Notes under the pieces: model-generated
Told to the model about the DNA's origin: nothing
Databases searched by the model: none
The model's input: the letters and a program-made list of their open reading frames with translations, nothing else
Shown here: in pieces, positions 53,454 through 63,661 of the stretch
How the letters are laid out: each line of letters begins with the position of its first letter
Position numbering within the stretch: the first letter of the stretch is position 1
Assembly: GCF_006980705.1 (NCBI RefSeq)
Contig: NZ_SBHO01000006.1
Span: forward strand, 92,051-156,050
Length of the DNA: 64,000 nt
Origin: Tepidiphilus olei
GTDB taxonomy: Bacteria > Pseudomonadota > Gammaproteobacteria > Burkholderiales > Rhodocyclaceae
Direction of reading: 5' to 3'
Program-made: the position numbers and the translations under genes

Positions 53454-55169
53454 ATGCTCCTCACCGGCGCCGAAATCGTCGTCCAGTGCCTGCAGCGCGA
53501 AAACGTCAAATACGTCTTCGGCTATCCCGGCGGCGCGGTCCTGCACATCTACGACGCATTTTTCCAGCAAGACGAGATCCGGCACGTGCTCGTACGCCAC
53601 GAGCAGGCCGCGGTGCATGCCGCCGACGGCTATGCGCGGGCGAGCGGTGAAGTGGGCGTGGCGCTCGTCACCTCCGGCCCCGGCGCGACCAACGCGGTCA
53701 CCGGCATCGCCACGGCCTATTGCGACTCCATTCCGGTGGTGATCCTCTCCGGCCAGGTCCCCACCGCCATGATCGGGCAAGACGCCTTCCAGGAAGTCGA
53801 CACGGTGGGCATCACCCGCCCCTGCGTCAAGCACAACTTCCTCGTCAAGGACGTCGTAGAACTCGCCGACACCCTCAAAAAAGCCTTCCACATCGCCCGC
53901 ACCGGCCGTCCCGGCCCGGTGCTCGTCGACATCCCCAAAGACGTCTCGGCCGCCAAGTGCGAGTTCCGCTACCCCGAAACGGTGTCGATGCGCTCCTACA
54001 ATCCCGTCGTCAAGGGGCACCAGGGGCAGATTCGCAAGGCCATCAAGGCGCTGCGCGAGGCCGAGCGCCCCATCCTCTACGCGGGCGGCGGGGTGATCCT
54101 CGCCGATGCCGCCGACGAGCTCACGGCGCTCGCCCGCCGCCTGGGGGCTCCGGTCACCACCACGCTCATGGCGCTGGGCGCCTACCCGGCGAGCGACCGC
54201 CAATTCCTCGGCATGCCCGGCATGCACGGCACCTATGAAGCCAACCTCGCTCTGCACCACGCCGACGTGGTACTCTCGATCGGCGCACGTTTCGACGATC
54301 GCGTCATCGGCAGCCCCGAGCACTTCGCCAGCGAGCCGCGCACCATCATCCACATCGACATCGACCCCTCCTCCATCGGCAAGCGCGTCAAGGCCGACCT
54401 GCCCATCGTCGGCGACGTGCGCCACGTGCTCGCCGACTTCCTGCGCATCCTCGACGAAGAGGGCGTCACGGCCCCGAGCGAGGCGCTCGCCCCCTGGTGG
54501 GAGCGCATCGAACAATGGCGCGCCCGGCGCTGCCTCGCCTACGAGCAGCCGGCCGAAGGCCCCATCAAGCCGCAATACGTGATCGAGACCCTGTGGAAAG
54601 TGACCAAGGGGGATGCCATCGTCACCTCCGACGTAGGGCAACACCAGATGTGGGCCGCGCAATACTACCGCTTCGATCACCCGCGCCGCTGGCTCAATTC
54701 TGGCGGCCTTGGCACCATGGGCGTGGGTCTGCCCTACGCCATGGGCGCGCGCTTCGCCCGACCCGATGCGCCGGTGGTGTGCGTCACCGGCGAAGCCTCG
54801 ATCCAGATGTGCATCCAGGAGCTCTCCACCTGCAAGCAGTTTCGCCTGCCGCTCAAGATCGTCAATCTCAACAACGGCTATCTCGGCATGGTGCGGCAGT
54901 GGCAGCAGCTCTTCCACGGCGGGCGTTATTCCGAATCCTACATGGACTCCCTGCCCGACTTCGCGGCGCTCGCCCGCGCCTATGGGCACGTCGGCATCCG
55001 CGTGGATCGTCCCGCCGATCTCCAGCCGGCGCTCGAGCGCGCCTTCAGCGAGCACGCCAACGAGCTCGTCTTTCTGGACGTGCGCATCGATCCCCGCGAG
55101 AACGTCTATCCCATGATCCAGGGCGGCAAGGGGCTGACCGAGATGATCCTCTCGGCCGACAGCCTCTGA
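53454..55169 (+). CDS. ilvI: Acetolactate synthase large (catalytic) subunit
   Basis: 571 residues, ThDP enzyme that condenses two pyruvates, or pyruvate with 2-oxobutyrate, in valine, leucine and isoleucine synthesis. N-terminal VFGYPGGAVLHIYDAF and the ThDP-activating Glu in VRHEQAAVHAADGYAR, central FAD domain, and C-terminal LGTMGVGLPYAMGA then VNLNNGYLGMVRQWQ. The ThDP motif reads VTGEASIQMC; usual sequences are GDGS or GEGS. RBS ACGAGGTATACCCCT before ATG. First of ilvIHC. Confidence 0.97.
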   Translation: MLLTGAEIVVQCLQRENVKYVFGYPGGAVLHIYDAFFQQDEIRHVLVRHEQAAVHAADGYARASGEVGVALVTSGPGATNAVTGIATAYCDSIPVVILSGQVPTAMIGQDAFQEVDTVGITRPCVKHNFLVKDVVELADTLKKAFHIARTGRPGPVLVDIPKDVSAAKCEFRYPETVSMRSYNPVVKGHQGQIRKAIKALREAERPILYAGGGVILADAADELTALARRLGAPVTTTLMALGAYPASDRQFLGMPGMHGTYEANLALHHADVVLSIGARFDDRVIGSPEHFASEPRTIIHIDIDPSSIGKRVKADLPIVGDVRHVLADFLRILDEEGVTAPSEALAPWWERIEQWRARRCLAYEQPAEGPIKPQYVIETLWKVTKGDAIVTSDVGQHQMWAAQYYRFDHPRRWLNSGGLGTMGVGLPYAMGARFARPDAPVVCVTGEASIQMCIQELSTCKQFRLPLKIVNLNNGYLGMVRQWQQLFHGGRYSESYMDSLPDFAALARAYGHVGIRVDRPADLQPALERAFSEHANELVFLDVRIDPRENVYPMIQGGKGLTEMILSADSL

Positions 55170-55192
55170 CCCACGGCACAGGAACGAACACC

Positions 55193-56733
<1,541 letters not shown>

Positions 56734-56736
56734 CGA

Positions 56737-56875
56737 ACACCTCGAATAACCTACTGCGCGGCTGCATGGCGGCGTTGCGCGGTGCTCGGATGCTCGCCTA
56801 TCTGGGTGATATGTCTCGCATCCTGCGCTCCGGGCGCCTTGCCCTGCAGCCGCTCGCGACGGTTCTTCGAGGTGT
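56737..56875. repeat. Palindromic repeat element, long diverged form (R5)
   Basis: 139 bp. The core aligns with the long form in tilS (TGCGCGG ... GTTGCGCGGTGCTCG ... CTCGCCTATCT ... GATATGTCTCG), but the terminal arms are ACACCTCGAA / TTCGAGGTGT instead of AGGGAAACGCTGAA / TTCAGCGTYTCCCT. It lies between the convergent ilvC and tilS genes. Confidence 0.7.
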
Positions 56876-56886
56876 CGCCCTGGATA

Positions 56887-58068
56887 TCAACCGCAGCGAT
56901 AAGCGGCGTCGCACCCCTGCGGCGCCGCCTCCACCCACAGGCGCTCGCCGCGGGCACACAGCCACGCCTCCCCCAGGGGAAAACGCCATACCCCGCCTGC
57001 ATAGTCCGCCGCCTGGCGCAATCCTTCTTCCAAACGCCGGTGGGTCGGCGGCAGGGCCGGCAGCCGCAGGGTTGCCCAGCGCACCAAATTCTTCTGCCGA
57101 TGGACCGGCAGCCGCAAAAACTCCGCCAAATCCCAGCCGCCCTGCGGATGGCCCACCCGTTCGTCGTCGAGCGCGGCCAGATCGTCCAAGCCTTGCTGCG
57201 CCTCGGCCATGGTCTCGGCGGTACGGGCGAGCACGGTGCGCACGCCGGGCAGCCTGTGTTCCAGCTGCGGCAGGATCTCTGCGCGCAGCCAGTTACGGGT
57301 GAAGTCGGCGCTCGCATTCGACGGATCCTCGACCCAGCGCAAACCGCGTTCCCGTGCCCAGGCGATGAGCGTCTCTTTGGGCAGATCGAGGAAAGGGCGC
57401 AGCCACCACGGCGCCGCCGCCCCGGCCAGGGGCGCCGGTGCAATGGGCCGCATCGCCGCGAGTCCGGCCACGCCCGAGCCACGCAGCAAACGAAAGAGCA
57501 CCGTCTCGGCCTGATCGTCGCGATGCTGCGCGAGCACCAACGCATCCCCCGGCACCGCGGCGAGCGCGCGCAGGCGCGCCGAACGCGCCGCGGCCTCCAG
57601 CCCTCTGCCGTCCGGCTGCACGCGCACGTACGCCACCTGCAGCGGCACCCCGAGTGAAGCACAGTGCGCTCGCGCTGCCTCGACCCAGGCGTCGGCCTGC
57701 TCGAGGAGCCCATGGTGCACATGTACCGCCCTCAGCTCCAGCGGAAATTCGGCGCGCGCCTCGGCAAGCGCGTGCAGCAGCACGGTGGAGTCGACCCCGC
57801 CGGAAAATCCCAATACGAGCCGCAAAGGAAACGCTGAATAATTGGCTGCGCGGGCGAATCGCTGCGTTGCGCGGTGCTCGCTCCCTCGCCTATCTACTCG
57901 ATATGTCTCGGTCGCTGCGCTCCGTGCGCCTTGCGCTTCATCCCGCTCGCTCATTTCTTCAGCGTCTCCCAAAGGGTGCGAAGGGATCCGCGCCGCGAGC
58001 GATTCGATCGCCTGGAAGATCGCCGCGGCGACCTGATCGCGCTCAGGAGCGCTCGGCGAAGCGGCCAT
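56887..58068 (-). CDS. tilS: tRNA(Ile)-lysidine synthetase TilS with in-frame repeat insertion
   Basis: 393 residues. TilS converts C34 of tRNA-Ile(CAU) to lysidine and is essential. The PP-loop ATPase motif [14 protein letters not shown] is at about residues 86-99; [38 protein letters not shown] and the C-terminal domain follow. Odd: residues 33-81 are encoded by a 147-bp palindromic repeat (57825-57971) inserted in frame directly before the PP-loop strand. Without it the protein would read [17 protein letters not shown]. The start overlaps accA by 26 nt. Whether the 49 residues are tolerated as a loop is inference, but the frame is intact to the stop. Confidence 0.92.
   Translation of the reverse strand: MAASPSAPERDQVAAAIFQAIESLAARIPSHPLGDAEEMSERDEAQGARSAATETYRVDRRGSEHRATQRFARAANYSAFPLRLVLGFSGGVDSTVLLHALAEARAEFPLELRAVHVHHGLLEQADAWVEAARAHCASLGVPLQVAYVRVQPDGRGLEAAARSARLRALAAVPGDALVLAQHRDDQAETVLFRLLRGSGVAGLAAMRPIAPAPLAGAAAPWWLRPFLDLPKETLIAWARERGLRWVEDPSNASADFTRNWLRAEILPQLEHRLPGVRTVLARTAETMAEAQQGLDDLAALDDERVGHPQGGWDLAEFLRLPVHRQKNLVRWATLRLPALPPTHRRLEEGLRQAADYAGGVWRFPLGEAWLCARGERLWVEAAPQGCDAAYRCG
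57825..57971. repeat. Palindromic repeat element, long form, inside tilS (R2)
   Basis: 147 bp (49 codons). Ends AAGGAAACGCTGAA / TTCAGCGTCTCCCA. It equals the 78-bp elements plus 69 bp; the extra segment is bounded by the 8-bp direct repeat GCTCGCTC, so the short form can be derived by one deletion. Both 78 and 147 are multiples of three. Confidence 0.85.
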
Positions 58069-59005
58069 AGGAAACCAGGCGCTGCTGCCGGCGTTCCACC
58101 AGTGCTTCGGGCGCGAGCCCTTCGAGCCCGGCGAGCGCCTGCTGCAGATGCCCTTTGAGGATCTCGGCCATCTTCTCCGGTTCGCGGTGTGCGCCGCCCA
58201 CCGGTTCCGGCACGATGCCGTCGATCAGACCCAAGGACAAGAGCTTGGGCGCGGTGATACCCAGGATCTCGGCCGCCTCGGGCGCCTTCTCCGCACTCTT
58301 CCACAGGATGGACGCGCAACCTTCGGGCGAGATCACCGAATAGACGGCGTGCTGCAACATGAGCACCGTGTCCCCCACGGCGATCGCCAGCGCTCCGCCT
58401 GAGCCACCCTCGCCGATCACGGTGACGACCACGGGCACGCGCAGCATGGCCATCTCGTAGAGGTTTCGCCCAATGGCCTCCGACTGTCCCCGCTCCTCGG
58501 CGTCGATTCCGGGATAGGCACCGGGCGTATCGACGAAAGTGAAGATCGGCAGGCCGAACTTCTCGGCCAGTTTCATCAAGCGCAGCGCCTTGCGGTAGCC
58601 TTCGGGCCGGGGCATGCCGAAATTGCGTGCGATCTTCTCCTTGGTGTCGCGCCCTTTCTGATGGCCGATCACCATGCACGGCCGCCCATCGAAGCGCGCG
58701 AGCCCGCCAACGATCGCCTTGTCGTCGGCGAAATGACGATCGCCGTGCAGTTCCTCGAAATCGGTGAAGATTCGTTGCACATAGTCGAGCGTATAGGGGC
58801 GCAGTGGATGGCGCGCCACCTGCGTCGTTTGCCAGGCATCGAGCCGGGCGTAGAGCTCCTCGAGCTGCTTGTGCGCCTTCTTCTCCAGCCGCTCGATCTC
58901 TTCGCTGATGTCGACGGCGGAAGCGTCGTGCGCGTAGCGCAACTCGCCGATCTTCTCCTCCAGCTCGGCTACCGAGCGTTCGAATTCGAGAAAGATCCGT
59001 TTCAT
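58043..59005 (-). CDS. accA: Acetyl-CoA carboxylase carboxyltransferase subunit alpha
   Basis: 320 residues. [20 protein letters not shown] at the start; ClpP/crotonase-like core with [40 protein letters not shown] and [17 protein letters not shown]. It transfers the carboxyl group from biotin to acetyl-CoA in the first step of fatty acid synthesis. The accA-tilS order is common in beta- and gammaproteobacteria. Confidence 0.98.
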   Translation of the reverse strand: MKRIFLEFERSVAELEEKIGELRYAHDASAVDISEEIERLEKKAHKQLEELYARLDAWQTTQVARHPLRPYTLDYVQRIFTDFEELHGDRHFADDKAIVGGLARFDGRPCMVIGHQKGRDTKEKIARNFGMPRPEGYRKALRLMKLAEKFGLPIFTFVDTPGAYPGIDAEERGQSEAIGRNLYEMAMLRVPVVVTVIGEGGSGGALAIAVGDTVLMLQHAVYSVISPEGCASILWKSAEKAPEAAEILGITAPKLLSLGLIDGIVPEPVGGAHREPEKMAEILKGHLQQALAGLEGLAPEALVERRQQRLVSYGRFAERS

Positions 59006-59061
59006 ACCTACATCCCGACCTGAGAAGAGGAGATTTTACCCGAAGGTCACCACCCGGGTCC

Positions 59062-59095
59062 GAAAAACGGAAAGGGCGCTTGCCGCGCCCCTTCC
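59062..59095 (-). terminator. Rho-independent terminator of the BI-1 gene
   Basis: On the minus strand a GGGCGC-loop-GCGCCC stem is followed by TTTCCGTTTTT, directly past the stop codon at 59121. Confidence 0.75.
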
Positions 59096-59120
59096 TGACC
59101 AGCGAAAAACCGCGTTCGAC

Positions 59121-59825
59121 TCAATCGTCGCCGTTGAACACCCCGAGCAGATGCAACAGGCTCGTGAAGAGGTTGAAGATCATGACGTAGAGGGAAACGG
59201 TCGCGAGGATGTAGTTGGTCTCGCCGCCGCGCACGATCTGGCTCGTTTCATAGAGGATCAGGCCAGACATGAGCAGCACGAACATCGCGGACACGGCCAG
59301 CGACAATCCCGGCATCTGGAAGAAAATCGCCGCGAGTCCGGCAAGGAAGGCAACCAGCACGCCCACGAACAGGAACCCGCCCATGAAGGAGAAATCGCGC
59401 TTCGAGATCGTCGCATAGGCCGACAGCCCCAGGAAGATCGCCGCCGTACCGCCAAAGGCCTGCATCACGATCGCCGAGCCGTTGGGCAAGGCCAAATAAG
59501 CGGAGAGGATCGGCCCGAGGGTGTAACCCATGAAGCCGGTGAGTGCGAATACGGCCAAGATGCCGCTTGCCCGGTTGGCGAGTTTGTGCACCAGAAAAAG
59601 CAACCCGAAGTATCCTACCAAGGTGATGATGAGCCCCGGATGCGGCAAGCCCAAGGCCATGGACACGCCCGCCGTCAGCGCGGAAAACGCCAAGGTCAGC
59701 GCGAGCAGGACGTAGGTATTGCGCAGCACCGGGTTGCTTACCGGCAATGCCTCCCCCCGCGCCTCCGACAGAGGGATGGCTCGGGCTTGGGTGGACTCAT
59801 TCCAGCGTTCGTCGATTCTTTGCAT
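59121..59825 (-). CDS. Bax inhibitor-1/YccA-family membrane protein
   Basis: 234 residues with seven predicted membrane helices starting near residue 35 (TYVLLALTLAFSALTAGVSM). The family motifs GFMGYTLGPILSAYLALPNG and ILYETSQIVRGGETNYILAT, with the conserved Asp-like/charged positions near the C-terminus, are present. E. coli YccA protects against excess FtsH proteolysis; eukaryotic relatives leak calcium. ATG 59825 has AAGGAGGGTACG. Own terminator downstream. Confidence 0.95.
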   Translation of the reverse strand: MQRIDERWNESTQARAIPLSEARGEALPVSNPVLRNTYVLLALTLAFSALTAGVSMALGLPHPGLIITLVGYFGLLFLVHKLANRASGILAVFALTGFMGYTLGPILSAYLALPNGSAIVMQAFGGTAAIFLGLSAYATISKRDFSFMGGFLFVGVLVAFLAGLAAIFFQMPGLSLAVSAMFVLLMSGLILYETSQIVRGGETNYILATVSLYVMIFNLFTSLLHLLGVFNGDD

Positions 59826-59944
59826 CGTACCCTCCTTCAAAATTTCGTTTCAGCGTATGGGATCACTCTGCGCTGCGCACCGAGAAAGTCCGCATGCTTC
59901 GGACACCTCTCGACTGCCCGGCGCAAGGTTTTCCTCACGGACAC

Positions 59945-60268
59945 TCAGGCTGGCTGTGGCAACACCTGCGGCCGAGCGAAGCGTCGTTCGAGCACGCGCT
60001 GTACCCGCTTCACTGCACGTTCGACTGCCAACTGCGCCACGCGTTCCGTGACCGCGAACACCACCTGCGGGCGGTGACGCAGACGCATCTGCACCACGCA
60101 GCGCTTGGCCCATGCCCCGGTTTCGTCGCGCACGTCGACCAATTTCACCCGTGCCCAGGTCACCCGGTCACGGAAGCGGCGGATCGCCCCGGAAAAACGG
60201 TGCGCCAGCTCCTCCCTGTCGATCTCTGTGCACGTTTGGCCTTCGCAAACGAGTTCCAGTTTCATCAT
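59945..60268 (-). CDS. HPF/RaiA-like ribosome-associated protein
   Basis: 107 residues. The layout follows S30AE proteins: KLELVCEGQTCTEIDREELA, KLVDVRDETGAWAKRCVVQM and a second basic helix (VERAVKRVQRVLERRFARPQ). The central DETG..KRC pattern parallels DxNGPkGGxDKxC of HPF/RaiA. If so it binds the 30S decoding region in slow growth. The family assignment is by pattern only. AGGAGGCTC precedes ATG; divergent from the LysR gene through an AT-rich 99-bp gap. Confidence 0.7.
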   Translation of the reverse strand: MMKLELVCEGQTCTEIDREELAHRFSGAIRRFRDRVTWARVKLVDVRDETGAWAKRCVVQMRLRHRPQVVFAVTERVAQLAVERAVKRVQRVLERRFARPQVLPQPA

Positions 60269-60367
60269 GAGCCTCCTTTCGCTGATCGCAGCTTTGGGAT
60301 TTCATTCTAGATCAACTAAACTCAGATAAAATCAGAAAAAAATGCAAAAACTCTTCGGGAAATTCGA

Positions 60368-61306
60368 ATGATCAGTCTGAAGCAACTCCATCATTTCTGG
60401 CTCGTCGGTCGCACGGGCAGCATCCAGCGCGCCGCCGAGACCAGCGGCCTCACCCCCCAGACCATTTCGGGGCAGATCGGCGTACTCGAAGGCGCACTCG
60501 GTCGCCGTCTGCTACGGCGCAAGGGGCGCGGCATCGAACTCACCGAAGCCGGCAAGATCGCGTTGCGCTACGCCGAGCGGATCTTCGGCCTCACCGAAGA
60601 ATTGGAAGCCGCTCTCGCGCACGCGGACGAACGACCCTCCCTACCCTATCGTCTGGGTTTGCTCGACATCGTGCCAAAATCGCTCGCGGCGCTACTGCTC
60701 GAACCCGTACTCGAACACCGACCGAGGTTGCGCCTGAGCGTGGCTGAAGAGCCGCTACCCCGCTTGCTGAGCGAACTCATGCTGGGCCGGCTCGACGCAC
60801 TCATCGCCGATGGCCCGCCGCCCACGCAGCTCGGGCACAAGCTGCAGTACCGACTGCTGATCGAATCCCAGCTCGCCCTGTACGCCCGCGCCGACCTCAG
60901 CCTGACCGGCCCCTTGCCGCAGTCTCTCGACGCGGCCCCTTTGCTGTTGCCCGGTGAGCACTCGGCGACCCGCCTGGCCTTGTTGCAGCTCTTCGACGAG
61001 CACCATGTCACACCGCATATCGTAGGTGAATTCGACGACAGCGCCCTCATGCGCACCCTGGCGGAGAACGGGGCGGGCATCTTTCCTGCACCCGCCATCC
61101 TCGAACCGACGCTGTGCGAAAGTGGAGTCCTGCGCTGTCTCGGGTCGCTCCCCGATATTACCGAGCACTACTATCTACTCACCCTCGAGCGCAAGTGGCA
61201 TCACCCGGGAACCCAGGCGCTGCTGCACCGTTTCGCCCCAGATCACCAGCCCGAGCCCCCCTTGGCGTCATCCGATTCCGAGGTGCCTTCCGTTCCCCAT
61301 CCCTGA
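60368..61306 (+). CDS. LysR-family regulator, NhaR-like
   Basis: 312 residues. The N-terminal winged HTH (LKQLHHFWLVGRTGSIQRAA, SGLTPQTISGQIGVLEGALG) starts with the QLHHFW variant found in NhaR; the effector domain spans residues 90-295 (GLLDIVPKSLAALLLEPVLE). NhaR activates the sodium antiporter gene in E. coli in response to Na+. Here the CPA1 antiporter at 51459 could be a target, but nothing shows it. The last 64 bp overlap the convergent TRAP gene. Confidence 0.88.
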   Translation: MISLKQLHHFWLVGRTGSIQRAAETSGLTPQTISGQIGVLEGALGRRLLRRKGRGIELTEAGKIALRYAERIFGLTEELEAALAHADERPSLPYRLGLLDIVPKSLAALLLEPVLEHRPRLRLSVAEEPLPRLLSELMLGRLDALIADGPPPTQLGHKLQYRLLIESQLALYARADLSLTGPLPQSLDAAPLLLPGEHSATRLALLQLFDEHHVTPHIVGEFDDSALMRTLAENGAGIFPAPAILEPTLCESGVLRCLGSLPDITEHYYLLTLERKWHHPGTQALLHRFAPDHQPEPPLASSDSEVPSVPHP

Positions 61307-62946
61307 TCTCCGACGGGAATCTCGATTTTTTCCAGATCCACTGTCTCGACCTGGGAAAAACTCATCGTCACCAGGCTCGGGAAGGCGATCAGCAAGCCGA
61401 CCATCACCAACTGCAGGATCAGGAAGGGGATCGCTCCCCAGTAGATTTCAGCAGTGGATATGCCGCGGATCTTCTTGCCGGTCACGGAATCGACGTATTC
61501 GCCCGCCGGCGCCACGCTACGCAAGAAGAACAAGGCAAAACCGAAAGGCGGGTGCATGAAGGAAGTCTGCATCACCATGGCGATGAGCACGCCGAACCAG
61601 ATGAGATCGATCCCCAACGCATGGGCCGCCGGTCCGAGCAGCGGAACGACGATGAAGGCGAGCTCGAAGTAGTCGAGGAAGAAAGCGAGCACGAAGACAA
61701 AGAGCGCCGCGAAGATGAGAAAGCCCACCTCACCCCCGGGCAACTGGGTGAGCAAGTGCTGTACCCAGTGGCTTCCCCCTACCCCCTGGAAGGTGAGGTT
61801 GAATATGGTCGCGCCGATGAGAATGAACATCACGAAGGAGGACAGTACCGTCGTTCCCTTCAATGCCTGAACCAGCAAAGAAAAAGTGAGGCGTCTCCTC
61901 ACCAAGGCGAGCAGCATCGCCCCCACCGCGCCCATCGCCCCACCTTCGGTGGGCGTGGCCACCCCGAGGAAGATGGTGCCGAGGACGAGGAAAATGAGCG
62001 CGAGCGGTGGAATCAGCACGAACGTGACGCGCTCGGCCATGCGCGAGAGCAGCCCCAGGCGGAACACCCGGTTGACGAGCGCGAACACGAACGCCAGACC
62101 CGCCGCGACACACGTGGCCACTACGACCGTCTCGTCGATCGGCCGATCCTGAGGTTCACCGCCGCCGAGCCAGGCAACCAGCTCGCCGTAATATTGTCCG
62201 AAGACGATTCCCACTACGGTCGCGATCGCCGCCAAGACGACCACCGAACGCGTACCGCTCGAACCGTCGTCCTCGCGGATGACGCGCGCCTCCGGCGGCA
62301 AAGCCGGCAAGGCACGCGGACGCAGGAGGGTCAGGCCGACCACGTAGAGCACGTAGAGTCCGACCAGGGCAAACGCAGGGATGAACGCCCCCTTGTAGAG
62401 ATCGCCGACGCTCTTGCCCAGCTGATCGGCGAGCACGATCAGCACGAGCGAGGGCGGCAGAATCTGCGCCAAAGTACCCGAAGCGGCGATCACACCGGTC
62501 GCGAGCTTACGGTCGTAGCCATAGCGCAGCATGATGGGCAGCGAGATGAGCCCCATGGAGATCACCGAGGCGGCCACCACGCCCGTGGTGGCCGCAAGCA
62601 GCGCCCCGACGAAGATCACGGCGAAGGCCAGCCCTCCGCGCACCGAACCGAAGAGCTGACCGATGGTGTCGAGCAGGTCCTCGGCCATGCCCGAGCGCTC
62701 GAGCACCAGGCCCATCAAGGTGAAAAAGGGCACGGCGAGCAAGGTCTCGTTCTGCATGATACCGAAGATGCGCAGCGGCAGCGCCTGGAAGAACGCCGGC
62801 GAGAGCAGGCCGAGCTCGATGCCGATCAGGCCGAAGAAAAGTCCGCAGGCCCCCAAGGCGAAGACGACGGGAAAGCCGTAAAGCAAAAACAGGACCAGCC
62901 CCAGGAACATCAACGGAGCGAGGTTTTCCGCGAGCCATGCCATCAT
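61243..62946 (-). CDS. dctM: TRAP transporter large permease (DctM-type)
   Basis: 567 residues with about 13-14 membrane helices. The family signature AVPFFTLMGLVLERSGMAED and GVVAASVISMGLISLPIMLR near residues 70-145, GTLAQILPPSLVLIVLADQL (ILPPS motif), and LGVATPTEGGAMGAVGAMLL. It is longer than typical DctM (about 430) owing to a middle insert of about 100 residues and a hydrophilic C-tail. It imports an organic acid using the ion gradient. The start overlaps the stop of the small subunit by 4 nt. The binding-protein gene is not in view. Confidence 0.92.
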   Translation of the reverse strand: MMAWLAENLAPLMFLGLVLFLLYGFPVVFALGACGLFFGLIGIELGLLSPAFFQALPLRIFGIMQNETLLAVPFFTLMGLVLERSGMAEDLLDTIGQLFGSVRGGLAFAVIFVGALLAATTGVVAASVISMGLISLPIMLRYGYDRKLATGVIAASGTLAQILPPSLVLIVLADQLGKSVGDLYKGAFIPAFALVGLYVLYVVGLTLLRPRALPALPPEARVIREDDGSSGTRSVVVLAAIATVVGIVFGQYYGELVAWLGGGEPQDRPIDETVVVATCVAAGLAFVFALVNRVFRLGLLSRMAERVTFVLIPPLALIFLVLGTIFLGVATPTEGGAMGAVGAMLLALVRRRLTFSLLVQALKGTTVLSSFVMFILIGATIFNLTFQGVGGSHWVQHLLTQLPGGEVGFLIFAALFVFVLAFFLDYFELAFIVVPLLGPAAHALGIDLIWFGVLIAMVMQTSFMHPPFGFALFFLRSVAPAGEYVDSVTGKKIRGISTAEIYWGAIPFLILQLVMVGLLIAFPSLVTMSFSQVETVDLEKIEIPVGDQGWGTEGTSESDDAKGGSGW

Positions 62947-63512
62947 CGCGCTCCTTCCACGCCATCCGGCGACCGTATCTCGTCGCTTTCCTTCACGAAA
63001 GGTGATGGCAAGACCCCCTTGAGAAAAGCGATGCGCTTTATCGCCTCCGAAACCCCCTGCAGCAGCAAGAGCGAAAATCCGACCGGGATCATGAGATAGA
63101 CCGGCCAGCGGATGAGTCCGCCGGAGTTCGAAGACATCTCACCCGATACGTAGGCCTGCCAAAAGAAAGGGAGGGAGAAATAGAGCACGCCCAGACACAC
63201 TGGCAACATCATGAAAACGATCCCGACAAGATCCATCCATGCCTGGGTACGGGGTGAGAAACGCGAGATCAGGATGTCGATGCGCACGTGTTCGTTGTTG
63301 CGCAGCGTCAGCGCCGCTGCGAGCAAAAAGGCCGCGGCGTAGAGGTACCACTGCGCCTCGAGCCAGGCGTTCGAGCCCACGTTGAACATTTTTCGCACCA
63401 GGGCATTGACCGCACTCAAGAGCGTTGCAGCCAGGATCAGCCACATCGCCAGTCGCCCGAAGAACCGGGTGAATGCATCGATGCCACGCGACACCTTCAG
63501 CCAAAACTGCAT
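62943..63512 (-). CDS. dctQ: TRAP transporter small permease (DctQ-type)
   Basis: 189 residues with four membrane helices; NALVRKMFNVGSNAWLEAQW and LRNNEHVRIDILISRFSPRT are the DctQ pattern. It pairs with DctM. First gene of the visible operon; no substrate-binding subunit precedes it: a palindromic repeat and then the end of another gene lie upstream. Confidence 0.92.
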   Translation of the reverse strand: MQFWLKVSRGIDAFTRFFGRLAMWLILAATLLSAVNALVRKMFNVGSNAWLEAQWYLYAAAFLLAAALTLRNNEHVRIDILISRFSPRTQAWMDLVGIVFMMLPVCLGVLYFSLPFFWQAYVSGEMSSNSGGLIRWPVYLMIPVGFSLLLLQGVSEAIKRIAFLKGVLPSPFVKESDEIRSPDGVEGAR

Positions 63513-63567
63513 CGCGTCTCTCCAAAAAAGTGCGCCATTATAGAAGAAAAAGAAGCTACCCCGGCCC

Positions 63568-63645
63568 AGGGAAACGCTGAATAATTGGCTGCACGGGCGA
63601 ATCGCTGCGTTGCGCGGTGCTCGCTCATTTCTTCAGCGTCTCCCT
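63568..63645. repeat. Palindromic repeat element, short form (R3)
   Basis: 78 bp, AGGGAAACGCTGAA ... TTCAGCGTCTCCCT, with the core TGCGTTGCGCGGTGCTCGCT shared with R1 and R2. It lies between the TRAP operon and the oxidoreductase gene. Confidence 0.8.
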
Positions 63646-63661
63646 AGCTGTCCATGGTCGT

